A stretch of 64,000 nucleotides of DNA from Spartobacteria bacterium (lineage in GTDB: Bacteria; Verrucomicrobiota; Verrucomicrobiia; Chthoniobacterales; UBA6821): NCBI GenBank assembly GCA_947471565.1, contig CANIVT010000008.1, positions 39,498 to 103,497 on the forward strand. Direction: 5' to 3'. A program made the position numbers and the translations under genes. Below are positions 34,125 to 43,096 of the stretch, piece by piece. The notes beneath the pieces were generated by a model. It was not told the origin of the DNA. It saw only the letters and a list, made by a program, of their open reading frames with translations, and searched no databases. How positions within the stretch are numbered: the first letter of the stretch is position 1; each line of letters opens with the position of its first letter.

Positions 34125-36503
34125 ATGAAGATCTCCCTCTCCTGGCTCCGCGACTATCTCCGCACCGACAAACCGGCCGCCGAGATTGCCCGCATCCTGA
34201 CCGATGCGGGACTTGAGGTCGGCGCGATCGAGTCGACCGGTGTTGCTATTCCCAAAGTCGTGGCAGCACAGATTCTGGAATCAGTCCAGCACCCCAACGC
34301 CGACCGCCTTAGCGTCTGCAAGGTCGATGACGGCAGTGGCACACCACGCCAGATCGTCTGCGGAGCGAAAAACTACAAGGTCGGCGACAAGGTGCCGCTC
34401 GCCCAGCCCGGTGCCGTCATGCCCGGTGATTTCAAGATCAAGGTCGGCAAGCTGCGCGGTGTCGAGAGCGAGGGGATGATGTGCAGCTCCAAGGAGCTCG
34501 GCCTCGGCGAAGGAGCCGACGGACTGCTCATCCTGCCGCCCGAGACCACAGTCGGAACGCCCTTAAGCGAACTCTTTCCCGCGGAGGAGGTCTTTGAAAT
34601 CGAGATCACCCCGAACCGTCCCGATTGGCTCGGCCATCTCGGCGTGGCCCGTGAAGCAGCCGCTTTCGGCTGCGGGGAACTCAAGGCTTCGGAGCCGGAT
34701 CTCCCTGCAATCAAGGAGGATTCCTCCGTCGCCGCGATCACCGCGCCTGCAGCCGCATCCTTCTACAGCATCCGCCGGATCGACGGGGTGAAGGTGGGGC
34801 CCAGCCCCGAGTGGCTTCGCAAGCGCCTTGAGTCCGTCGGCCTCCGCTCCATCAACAACATCGTCGACGTCACGAACTTCGTGATGTTCGAGACGGCCCA
34901 GCCGCTCCACGCCTTTGATGCTGCGAAGATCGAGGGTGCTCTGACCGTCCGCTTCGCCAACGACGGGGAATGCTTCACGGCTCTCGACGGCAGGGAGCAC
35001 AAACTTTCCGCCAACGATCCCGTGATCGCCGATGCCAAGGGAGCCCAGGCTCTTGCTGGAATCACAGGAGGTGCCGCCAGCGGTGTTTCGGAGTCCACCA
35101 CCTCCGTCCTCCTCGAGAGCGCCGTCTTCACTCCGACTGTCATCCGCCGTGCAAGCCGCGCGCTGGGTATCTCAACCGATTCCAGCTACCGCTTTGAGCG
35201 TGGGGTCGACGCGCAGGGTGCCTTGGCTGCTTCAGCCCGTGCCGCTGCCTTGATCGCCCAATTGGCAGGAGGATCCGCCTCCGTCGACCTCGTGATTGCC
35301 GGAGCCGTACCCGCTCCCCGTGTGATCGCACTACGTGGCGATCGCGTCCGCTCGCTCTTGGGTATCTCTATTGATGACACAGCGATTGCCTCCCTACTTG
35401 CAAAACTCGGGATCAAGGAGGTTTCTGGTGGTTTCGAGATCCCTGCGTGGCGAAATGACCTCACCCGCGAAGTCGATCTGATTGAGGAGGTCGCCCGCCT
35501 GCATGGCATCGGGAACATTGTCTCCACGCTACAGGGGATCCCTGCTCACTCGAGCGAGGCTGACCGCGCCTACGATTTTGCACGTGCTCTGCGCCGCCGC
35601 CTCTCGGGAGGTGGATTCCATGAAGCCCGCAGTGGCACCCTCACGGGTAGCCGTGATCAGGCCTCCTACGCCCCCGGTGATTCTGGCGGTGTCGTTGCCG
35701 TCCGTAATCCCATGGGCGAGGAACATTCGACCCTGCGCGCCAGCCTCATCCCCGGACTTCTCGATGCTGTCTCGCGGAACCTTCGCCATGGTGCCGACTC
35801 GATCCGACTCTTCGAGATCGGGAAGGTTTACCGCCAGGAGCAGCCCGAGGAGAGCACACGCCTCGGACTCGTCATCACGGGGCGAACCGCGCTGGAAAAT
35901 TGGCGTGGTGAGTCGGAGCGCTCCGTCGATCTCTTCGATCTCAAGGGGGTGCTTGCCCGACTCGGTAATCCTCTCGATCCGATCACCTTCCGCTCTACGA
36001 CCCATGCGTCGCTTCCCCTGGCTCTCGAGATACTGATCGGTGGCAAACCCGCCGGCATCCTTGGAGTCCTCTCCCCTGCCGCCACGCGCGAGGTGATGGT
36101 CGGCGGTCATCAGGGTCAGATCGTGGTGGCCGAACTTGATCTCGCCGCCCTTCAGGCATCCAGCGGCACCGGGTTCTCAAAGGATCCAAAGAGCTTCGGG
36201 GCGATTCCCAAATTCCCCGCAGTTCGTCGTGACTTGGCGCTCTTGCTTGATGCCGCGACTCCTTATTCCCTGATCGAACAGACAGCCCAGGCAACCAAGG
36301 AAGAGTTGCTCTCCGGAATTACTCCCTTCGACATCTTTAGTGATCCGGAAGGAGTCAAGGTTCCCATCGGCAAAAAGTCCCTTGCCGTCGCCTTGACTTT
36401 CCAGCACTCCGACCGAACCTTGACGACAGAAGAGGTGAATGAAGCGGTCGCCCGCATCGTCACCCGGCTTCGGGAAACGGCTGGCGCCGAAATCCGAGGC
36501 TGA
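34125..36503 (+). CDS. pheT: Phenylalanine-tRNA ligase beta subunit
   Basis: PheT forms the alpha2-beta2 ligase with PheS and holds the editing site. The 792-residue protein has the tRNA-binding domain (about 40-150), B3/B4 editing domain (about 215-370), B5 domain (about 400-470), a catalytic-like domain and the C-terminal anticodon-binding ferredoxin fold (about 700-790) starting at KFPAVRRDLALLLD. Length is normal. Nothing coding follows for 389 bases. Confidence 0.96.
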   Translation: MKISLSWLRDYLRTDKPAAEIARILTDAGLEVGAIESTGVAIPKVVAAQILESVQHPNADRLSVCKVDDGSGTPRQIVCGAKNYKVGDKVPLAQPGAVMPGDFKIKVGKLRGVESEGMMCSSKELGLGEGADGLLILPPETTVGTPLSELFPAEEVFEIEITPNRPDWLGHLGVAREAAAFGCGELKASEPDLPAIKEDSSVAAITAPAAASFYSIRRIDGVKVGPSPEWLRKRLESVGLRSINNIVDVTNFVMFETAQPLHAFDAAKIEGALTVRFANDGECFTALDGREHKLSANDPVIADAKGAQALAGITGGAASGVSESTTSVLLESAVFTPTVIRRASRALGISTDSSYRFERGVDAQGALAASARAAALIAQLAGGSASVDLVIAGAVPAPRVIALRGDRVRSLLGISIDDTAIASLLAKLGIKEVSGGFEIPAWRNDLTREVDLIEEVARLHGIGNIVSTLQGIPAHSSEADRAYDFARALRRRLSGGGFHEARSGTLTGSRDQASYAPGDSGGVVAVRNPMGEEHSTLRASLIPGLLDAVSRNLRHGADSIRLFEIGKVYRQEQPEESTRLGLVITGRTALENWRGESERSVDLFDLKGVLARLGNPLDPITFRSTTHASLPLALEILIGGKPAGILGVLSPAATREVMVGGHQGQIVVAELDLAALQASSGTGFSKDPKSFGAIPKFPAVRRDLALLLDAATPYSLIEQTAQATKEELLSGITPFDIFSDPEGVKVPIGKKSLAVALTFQHSDRTLTTEEVNEAVARIVTRLRETAGAEIRG

Positions 36504-36559
36504 CGTTCTAAAACACTTTTGAATTTGCCCTGCGGTGTTCGGGATTCGGTCTGTATGCT

Positions 36560-36726
36560 CCCGATCCGATGTGATCAAACCGGAGGCTGAACCGGGCGGA
36601 ACAATGACAGGCCTTTACTGGAGGTCAGCGGTCCGTGCGGAGGTCTCCACCCTAACCTATATTGGGAACGGGATCGCGACCTAACGGCACCGCGGGGCAT
36701 CTCTCTCCTCGTCCAAGGGACGAGGT
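36560..36726 (+). ncRNA. Candidate 6S-like small RNA
   Basis: This gene-free stretch can fold into one long rod with a central bubble, as 6S RNA does. Pairing segments seen are GATG 36568-36571 with CATC 36699-36702, GCTG with CGGC, CAAT 36602-36605 with ATTG 36661-36664, AGG with CCT, and TGGAG with CTCCA around the tip. The tip and the 3' side carry CGGTCCGTGCGGAGG and GCGGGGCATCTCTC, which resemble E. coli 6S RNA at the same places. A possible -10 hexamer, TATGCT, lies at 36554-36559. The stretch ends in an 8-base hairpin (CCTCGTCC and GGACGAGG) without a T run. The folding was done by eye, so this is a candidate only. Confidence 0.4.
36707..36726 (+). terminator. Hairpin at the end of the candidate small RNA
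   Basis: CCTCGTCC, loop AAG, GGACGAGG form a perfect 8-base stem, followed by TAGGTATTTA. The lack of a real T run makes it a weak intrinsic terminator; it also touches the next repeat element. Confidence 0.4.
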
Positions 36727-36843
36727 AGGTATTTAGACTGAAGGCTATGAGACTGTTAAGGGAAGAATCCTCCCCCATAACGCCGAGTCCTGCTCCAAAA
36801 GATGAGCAACGTTCTTCTTCCCTAACAGTCTTCAGTCTAAACC
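36727..36843 (+). repeat. Intergenic inverted repeat element E4
   Basis: The left arm (36727-36767) reads GGTATTTAGACTGAAGGC then TATGAGACTGTTAAGGGAAG; the right arm (36812-36843) reads TTCTTCCCTAACAGTCTTC then AGTCTAAACC. They are near-perfect reverse complements around a spacer of about 44 bases. This is the most complete copy of the element also found at 12892, 15674 and 21551, and like them it lies just upstream of a gene. Confidence 0.75.
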
Positions 36844-36892
36844 GCTTTAGTCTCAGCGCTCAGCGCCGAAGGTTCTTGTCCCAGAGAGGAGT

Positions 36893-38131
36893 GTGGGAAA
36901 AAGTCGACGGATGGATCCTTATTTCACGGAACTTGGCAAGACGGTCTATGCACGCTGGAAGGCTGTTGATTTTTCGCTGGAGGCGTTTCCTTCGATCGCT
37001 GCAAAGGCGTTGGGCGAGAAGCCGCCGGCTAAGTATGCCGATCTCGGGAAGTTGATGGTCGATTTCCTGCTGAATGACGATCAGCCCTGTCAGTCCTCCT
37101 CGGGATTCGGTCAACCCGAGCTGATCCTGCACGATAATCCGAAGTTCTACATCCAGGCTCTCTTCTGGATGGACGGCACGACCGACATTCACCAGCACGG
37201 GTTTTCGGGAGCCTTTCATGTCATGGCGGGATCGAGCCTGCATGCCCGCTATGATTTCCTGAAGCCACGTCCCGTCACGCCACGTTTCCGCCTCGGTGAT
37301 CTCAAGCTCAGGGAGACGCATCTGCTTCCGACGGGAACGACGGTTCCGATCGCCTCGGGCAGCGGCTGCATCCACTCCCTCTTTCATCTCGAGACCCCCT
37401 CCGTGACAATCGTGGTCCGGACCCACTCTGATCCAGGCACCGATCCTCAGTTCACCTACCTTCCCCCGCATGTGGCGCTGGATCCGATCCAGAACGACAC
37501 TCTCACGCTTCGCCGCAAGCAGCTCCTTGATGTGCTCGAGCAGACCGGAGATCCCACCTATCCCGAGCTGGTCCTGCGTCTCATCGGGGAGCTCGACCTG
37601 GAACGCGGCTTCTTCATCCTGCAGAACGGCATCGGTCACCTACGCTCCATCGACGCTTGGGAGGCGATCTGGGTGGCCTTTGTGAAGAAGCACGGGGCCA
37701 AAGCCCGTCCGTTGCTTCCAACCTTGGAAGAAATTGTTCGTCGCGACGCCATCGTGGCGATGCGGGCCACGATTACGGATCCTGACCTCCGTTTCTTCCT
37801 GGCACTCCTTCTCAATATCCCGGCCCGCAAGCAGATCCTAGAAATGATCGCCGATCGCTACAAAGGCTCTCCTCTGGACACCATCCAACAATGGGCTCTC
37901 GAACTCCTGCAGCAGGATGAGGAAACCTGCTGGATCCTTGACGCCCGCTTTCCCGAGGAGGTCCCCATTTCCGAGGAGGAACAACCGGGGCTCCTGTTGG
38001 CGGCACTGGGTTACTTTCTCAAGGGAGGAAAGATCCCTAGGGAACTTAAGGGGGTTTCCAAGAAGACTCTTACCGTACTCAACCAATCCTTTGTGAATTC
38101 CAGTTGGAAGGTTCTCGGAAAGAAATCCTAG
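36893..38131 (+). CDS. Cupin-like protein of unknown function
   Basis: I do not recognise this 412-residue protein as a named family. Residues about 95-175 look like a cupin/cysteine dioxygenase-type barrel: TDIHQHGFSGAFHVMAGSS supplies two histidines in HXH spacing, and GSGCIHSLFHLETPS supplies further histidines and a glutamate, as in mononuclear iron oxygenases. The rest (about 200-412) is helical and acidic. No signal peptide is seen. The start may be the GTG at 36893 or the ATG at 36911 (MDPYFTELGK). It is followed after 6 bases by a small membrane protein gene. An iron-dependent dioxygenase is possible, but the substrate is unknown. Confidence 0.75.
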   Translation: MGKSRRMDPYFTELGKTVYARWKAVDFSLEAFPSIAAKALGEKPPAKYADLGKLMVDFLLNDDQPCQSSSGFGQPELILHDNPKFYIQALFWMDGTTDIHQHGFSGAFHVMAGSSLHARYDFLKPRPVTPRFRLGDLKLRETHLLPTGTTVPIASGSGCIHSLFHLETPSVTIVVRTHSDPGTDPQFTYLPPHVALDPIQNDTLTLRRKQLLDVLEQTGDPTYPELVLRLIGELDLERGFFILQNGIGHLRSIDAWEAIWVAFVKKHGAKARPLLPTLEEIVRRDAIVAMRATITDPDLRFFLALLLNIPARKQILEMIADRYKGSPLDTIQQWALELLQQDEETCWILDARFPEEVPISEEEQPGLLLAALGYFLKGGKIPRELKGVSKKTLTVLNQSFVNSSWKVLGKKS

Positions 38132-38137
38132 AGAACG

Positions 38138-38389
38138 ATGCAGCAGTACCCCGAAAAAGAGATTTGGTTCCCGGCCAAACGCTACGGCTGGGGTTGGGGG
38201 CTGCCATGCCGGTGGCAAGGGTGGGTGGTTCTGGGGGTATGGATCGTCCTGATGGGGCTATCCGCATGGTTCTTGCTCCCCAAGCATTACGGACTCTTTC
38301 AGGGGGCAGTCTGGACTTTGGCGAGTGCATTGATCGCCGTCTGCTGGTGGAAGGGGGAGAAACCCCGTTGGCGCTGGAGGAAAGATTGA
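38138..38389 (+). CDS. Small conserved membrane protein
   Basis: The 83-residue protein opens with KEIWFPAKRYGWGWGLPCRW, a segment I remember as strongly conserved in short membrane proteins of many bacteria without known function. Two membrane segments follow (about 27-46 and 55-70), and the end is basic (KPRWRWRKD). It starts 6 bases after the cupin-like gene, so the two are likely co-transcribed. Confidence 0.75.
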   Translation: MQQYPEKEIWFPAKRYGWGWGLPCRWQGWVVLGVWIVLMGLSAWFLLPKHYGLFQGAVWTLASALIAVCWWKGEKPRWRWRKD

Positions 38390-38457
38390 TTGATAAAGTT
38401 TTTCCAGCACCGTTGAAAAATCAGGTTTAAATCCCGAGCCTTTGTTATCTTTCGCCA

Positions 38458-39900
38458 ATGAAAAATCCCCCTGAACTCCGCATCGGTCTTGTCTCGATCG
38501 GGCTGGACACCTACTGGCCCCAATTTCCAGGACTAAAGGAACGCCTGGAAGGATACACGCACCGCATCGAAATTAGGATCGCCGGTCAGGTTGAGGGAAA
38601 GGCGCAGATTGTGAACCTCGGCATGGTTGACTCACCCGAACATGCATTTGAGGCGGGGCATGAGCTCCGCCGGGCCGACGTGGATCTGCTGCTCATCCAT
38701 GCCGCCACCTACGCCCTTTCCTCAACGGTTTTGCCAATGGTCCGTCGGGCCAAGGTGCCTGTTCTGATTCTGAATCTCTCGCCCGAGGCTACCCTCGACT
38801 ATGCGTCGTTCAACGCGATGGGCGACCGCACGAAGATGACCGGTGAGTGGCTAGCCCACTGCGGCTCATGTCCCGTTCCCGAGATTGCCAATGTCCTGAC
38901 CCGCGCGCGGATACCGTTCCATCAGGTCACGGGTCGTCTGGAGGATGACGCGGAGTGCTGGCGTGAAATCGGCGACTGGATCGCCGCGGCCCGGGTCGTT
39001 CACGGAATGGAGCACAACCGTCTCGGGGTCATGGGGCACTACTACAACGGGATGCTCGATATTTACTCCGACTTGACGCTCCAGAGCGCCGTCTTCGGTA
39101 CGCATCTCGAGATCGTGGAAGTGGAGGAACTCAGCGCCCTTCGGCGTGAGGTAAGCGATTCCGAGGCTGCGGATCGCGTGGCGGAATTCCACAGCGAGTT
39201 CGATGTCCGCGAGGATTGCCCTGAAAAGGAGTTGCTGCGCGCCGCTCGAACCTCCGTGGCCCTCGATCGCCTGGTCCGGGAGAAGCGACTCGGTTCGCTC
39301 GCCTACTACCATATGGGAACCGGCATCCCCGAAAACGAGGATTCCATCAGTTCCATCATCCTCGGGAACTCGCTCCTCACGGCGCGGGGAATACCCGTCG
39401 CCGGGGAACTCGAGATCAAGAATGTCCAGGCCATGAAAATCATGGACCTACTGGGTGCGGGCGGATCCTTCACCGAGTATTACGCCGTCGACTGGAACGA
39501 CGATGTGGTCCTGATGGGGCATGATGGACCGGGGCATATCGCGATCGCGCAGGGGAAGACTCGCGTCCGCCCCCTCGCGGTCTATCACGGGAAGGTCGGC
39601 AGCGGCCTCTCCGTAGAGATGTCGGTGAAACACGGTCCCGTCACCCTGCTCAGCGTGGTTGAAACGGCTGACAACAGGATCAAACTTCTCGTCGCCGAGG
39701 GGGAATCCGTTCCGGGACCGATTCTAGAAATCGGGAACACGAACAGCCGGTATCGCTTCCCGATCGGCGCCCGCCGGTTCATGAACGACTGGAATACCCA
39801 GGGGCCCGCCCATCACTGCGCAGTCGGCGTGGGGCACCTTGCCGGAGCGATCGAAAAGATCAGCCTTCTGCTCGGCATCGGGATGTATCGGGTCTGCTGA
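38458..39900 (+). CDS. L-fucose/L-arabinose isomerase family sugar isomerase
   Basis: The 480-residue protein belongs to the fucose/arabinose isomerase fold, which interconverts aldoses and ketoses with a divalent metal. The C-terminal half has the metal-site region with GIPVAGELEIKNVQAM near residue 317 and VDWNDDVVLMGHDGPGH near 343. It is followed after 35 bases by two alpha-L-rhamnosidase-type genes, so a deoxyhexose or pentose set free by those enzymes is the likely substrate. The true sugar cannot be read from the sequence. The protein has no signal peptide and should be cytoplasmic. Confidence 0.85.
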   Translation: MKNPPELRIGLVSIGLDTYWPQFPGLKERLEGYTHRIEIRIAGQVEGKAQIVNLGMVDSPEHAFEAGHELRRADVDLLLIHAATYALSSTVLPMVRRAKVPVLILNLSPEATLDYASFNAMGDRTKMTGEWLAHCGSCPVPEIANVLTRARIPFHQVTGRLEDDAECWREIGDWIAAARVVHGMEHNRLGVMGHYYNGMLDIYSDLTLQSAVFGTHLEIVEVEELSALRREVSDSEAADRVAEFHSEFDVREDCPEKELLRAARTSVALDRLVREKRLGSLAYYHMGTGIPENEDSISSIILGNSLLTARGIPVAGELEIKNVQAMKIMDLLGAGGSFTEYYAVDWNDDVVLMGHDGPGHIAIAQGKTRVRPLAVYHGKVGSGLSVEMSVKHGPVTLLSVVETADNRIKLLVAEGESVPGPILEIGNTNSRYRFPIGARRFMNDWNTQGPAHHCAVGVGHLAGAIEKISLLLGIGMYRVC

Positions 39901-39935
39901 TAGCTTTCGCCCTTTACTCAAGCCCCCCTCCAACA

Positions 39936-42900
39936 ATGAATCGAACTCCCTGGATTTTCCTGGCTGCATTCGTTGCAGTCGCGTTTTCCGGCTGCCGTCC
40001 CGAGACAGATCAGGTCACGGTTTCGGCGCTGCGGTGTGAATACCGCGTCAACCCGGAGGGTATAGGCATCGCCAAACCACGCTTCGGGTGGAGGGAAATC
40101 TCAAAAGAGCGAAACCAGTCCCAGACAGCTTACCGGATCGAGGTTTCTGATTCCCGCAGCAAGATATTTTGGGATTCAGGAAAGGTTCGATCCGATCAAT
40201 CGCAGGGGATTGTCTATGCGGGTGCTCCGTTGCAACCGGGCGAGGTCTATGTTTGGAAAGTCCGGCTCTGGGATGCCCATGGCCGCATGACCGCCTGGAG
40301 CGGGCCGTCGACCTTCAGCACCGCAATCGGAGAATGGCATGCCCAATGGATCGGCCGGGATGTCCCCCCGGAAACCAATTCCCGTAACACGGCGGGATTG
40401 GCCTGGGTCAAGGGGAAATCCGGTAAGGCGGGCTCCTTGATTCTTTCCAAGCAGATCGCTCTCCTGGCCGGTCAGGTTCCCGCCAAGGCGATGCTCATGC
40501 TCTTTCCCGACAACTTCTGCACTGCTCAGGTGAATGGTCAACCGGCGGGCGAGGCCGTCCGATGGGATCAAACAACACGTCTCGACCTCACCAAATTCTT
40601 TCATCCCGGAACCAACACCGTGTCGCTGACCGTCACCAATAGCGACGGGCTACCAGCTGCTGTAGTCGGGAGGGTGCTGCTCACTCCCGAGTCGGGACCG
40701 GTTCTCGATTTGCCGATCGACACTACCTGGGGTGACGTCACCGACCTAGGCATGAAAAAATCAAGGGACCCCAAGACTCCGTGGGGTACCCCCGCCCTCA
40801 ATGACCAACCGAGGATCCCGGTTGCGTATCTCAGGAAGGAATTCACCACCGGAACCAAGGAAGTGCGCAGGGCAGTGCTTTCCGTGACCGCCTTGGGAGC
40901 CTACGAGATCCGTCTCAACGGCTCTAAGGTGGGGGAGGATGTCCTTGCCCCGGGATGGACAGAGTTCCGCAAGCGCGTTCCGTTCCAGACACATGACGTG
41001 ACCCGGATGATCCGCGTCGGGACCAATGCTCTCGCCGCCGAACTGGCCGACGGGTGGTATGCCGGTCCCCTCGCTTTCACCGGGAAGAGGAATTTTTACG
41101 GGGGAAATCCCCGCATCAAGGCAGAGTTGACCATCGACTACGCCGACGGGACGACGGAGCGGGTGGTTACCGACGGTTCCTGGAAAGCGGGGGAGGGGCC
41201 GATCCGTTCGGCCGGACTTCTGCTGGGGTCCGAATACGACGCCACCAAATCGATCACGGGATGGGATCTTCCCGGTTTCAATGACTCCATGTGGACAGCC
41301 GTCTCGTCCGGCCTTGCGGGTGTCGGGACGAATGCGCCGAAGGAACCCCTCCTCGTGGCGGATGTCTCCTGCCCTCCCAGGATCCAGGAGCTTCTTCCAA
41401 CCGTGAAGGTCACCGAACCGGCCCCGGGTGTCGCCGTCTTCGATCTCGGTCAGAACATGAGCGGTTGGGCACGACTCAAACTCAAAGGGCGTCCCGGGCA
41501 GAGGCTTGTGGTCCGTTACGGAGAATTCCTGAATCCCGACGGGACGCTCTACACTGCGAATCTCCGCGGGGCGACCTCCACCGACCGCTTCACCCTGGCC
41601 GGTTCCGGCGAGGAGATTCTCGAGCCTTCCTTCACCTTCCATGGGTTCCGCTACGTCGAGGTCAGGGGCCTCGATGGCAAGCCTGATCCTTGGATGGTCA
41701 CGGGGGTGGTGGTTCACACCCCCATGGAACGGAGCGGTTTCTTCGAGTGCTCCAGCCCGTTGCTCAACCAACTCTTTCACAACATCGTCTGGGGACAGAA
41801 GTCGAACTACATCGACGTGCCGACGGATTGTCCCCAGCGCGACGAGCGGGCTGGTTGGACGGGTGATGCCGAGTTCTTCGTCCCGACGGCCGCATACAAT
41901 TTTAACGTAGACCCTTTCTTCGCCAAATGGCTGACGACGCTCTGCGAGGACTCCCAGGGTCCAGACGGATTCATCCCGAGCGTGGCGCCGGATCTCTTCG
42001 GAAAAAGCGGAGGCACGGCGTGGGCTGATGCAGCGGTCATCTGCCCCTATCAGATATGGAAAACCTATGGTGACCTCTCCGTGATCCGGGATCACTTCCC
42101 GGCGATGGAACGCTACATGGATTGGATCTCGTCGAAATCAACCAATGGAATCCCGGTGACGGGGCATTATGGCGACTGGCTGAACAAAGGAGGTGGTGCC
42201 ACCAAGGAGGTCATCGACACTGCGTACTACGCCCACGACGCGCGGCTGATGGCCGAGATGGCCCGCGCCATCGGGAACAAGGATGCCGGGGCCAAATATG
42301 AAAAACTGCACGCTGATGTGAAGAAAACCTTCGCGGGTTTTTTCGATCCGGACGGAACTTTGAAGGGATGCAGCCAGACCGGCTATACCCTCGCCTTTTC
42401 CATGGGTCTGGTTCCCGACGAGTTTAAAGAAAAAGCGGCGGAGAAGTTTGGGGGTGAGATCACCCGTTTTAACGACCATCTGGCAACGGGTTTCATCGGC
42501 ACTCCCCGCTTGCTTCCCGCCCTGCATGCCGCGGGTCGTGATGATTTGGCAAACCGGCTTCTTCTTCAGGAGAGCTATCCGTCCTGGCTCTTTCAGGTGA
42601 AACTGGGGGCCACCACGATGTGGGAACGATGGGACGGATGGACGCCGGACAATGGGTTTCAGGATGTGGGAATGAACTCCTTCAACCACTACGCCTTCGG
42701 ATCCGTCGGCGAGTATCTTTATGGAATGATCGGGGGTATCCAACCCATCACTCCCGGTTTCAAAACCATGCTGATCGCTCCTGTGGTGGGCCATGGCATT
42801 ACTTGGGCCAAGGTTTCCTTCGATTCCGTGTATGGCAAGATCGCCAGCAACTGGAGCCTCAAGGATAGCAAACTGACCATGGAAGTGACGATTCCGCCGA

Positions 42901-43073
42901 ACACGACGGCAACGATCCGAATGCCGACCTCCTTGCCTGATCAGGTTCAGGAATCGGGAACTCCCATCTCTGAGGTCCCTAATATCAAGACCCTGCATTC
43001 TCAGAAAGGTGCTCTTTACCTGAAGGTTGGCAGCGGGAAGTATGAGTTTGTCGCTCCCTTCGTGCAATCGTGA
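39936..43073 (+). CDS. Alpha-L-rhamnosidase, GH78 family lipoprotein
   Basis: The enzyme should cut terminal alpha-L-rhamnose from glycans. The 1045-residue protein has a lipoprotein signal (MNRTPWIFLAAFVAVAFSGC), an N-terminal fibronectin-like domain with YRIEVSDSRSKIFWDSGK, two beta domains and the six-hairpin barrel. The family motif is DCPQRDERAGWTGDA with D631, D636/E637 and D644, and WERWDGWTPDNGFQD with the conserved glutamate follows near residue 891. It should sit on a membrane facing the periplasm or outside. The next glycosidase gene begins 23 bases after its stop. Confidence 0.93.
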   Translation: MNRTPWIFLAAFVAVAFSGCRPETDQVTVSALRCEYRVNPEGIGIAKPRFGWREISKERNQSQTAYRIEVSDSRSKIFWDSGKVRSDQSQGIVYAGAPLQPGEVYVWKVRLWDAHGRMTAWSGPSTFSTAIGEWHAQWIGRDVPPETNSRNTAGLAWVKGKSGKAGSLILSKQIALLAGQVPAKAMLMLFPDNFCTAQVNGQPAGEAVRWDQTTRLDLTKFFHPGTNTVSLTVTNSDGLPAAVVGRVLLTPESGPVLDLPIDTTWGDVTDLGMKKSRDPKTPWGTPALNDQPRIPVAYLRKEFTTGTKEVRRAVLSVTALGAYEIRLNGSKVGEDVLAPGWTEFRKRVPFQTHDVTRMIRVGTNALAAELADGWYAGPLAFTGKRNFYGGNPRIKAELTIDYADGTTERVVTDGSWKAGEGPIRSAGLLLGSEYDATKSITGWDLPGFNDSMWTAVSSGLAGVGTNAPKEPLLVADVSCPPRIQELLPTVKVTEPAPGVAVFDLGQNMSGWARLKLKGRPGQRLVVRYGEFLNPDGTLYTANLRGATSTDRFTLAGSGEEILEPSFTFHGFRYVEVRGLDGKPDPWMVTGVVVHTPMERSGFFECSSPLLNQLFHNIVWGQKSNYIDVPTDCPQRDERAGWTGDAEFFVPTAAYNFNVDPFFAKWLTTLCEDSQGPDGFIPSVAPDLFGKSGGTAWADAAVICPYQIWKTYGDLSVIRDHFPAMERYMDWISSKSTNGIPVTGHYGDWLNKGGGATKEVIDTAYYAHDARLMAEMARAIGNKDAGAKYEKLHADVKKTFAGFFDPDGTLKGCSQTGYTLAFSMGLVPDEFKEKAAEKFGGEITRFNDHLATGFIGTPRLLPALHAAGRDDLANRLLLQESYPSWLFQVKLGATTMWERWDGWTPDNGFQDVGMNSFNHYAFGSVGEYLYGMIGGIQPITPGFKTMLIAPVVGHGITWAKVSFDSVYGKIASNWSLKDSKLTMEVTIPPNTTATIRMPTSLPDQVQESGTPISEVPNIKTLHSQKGALYLKVGSGKYEFVAPFVQS

Positions 43074-43096
43074 TCACTCCGCAAAAAGCAGGACTA

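Noticed and set aside
36504..36892. A tRNA, tmRNA, SRP or RNase P RNA gene in the gap after pheT
   Set aside because: No cloverleaf with a TTCGA-type loop, no tmRNA ends, no SRP tip sequence and no RNase P core words were found; the 6S-like rod is the better candidate.
40761..42095. A 444-residue minus-strand frame inside the GH78 gene
   Set aside because: It lies fully within a clear GH78 gene and has no family features; it is a shadow frame.
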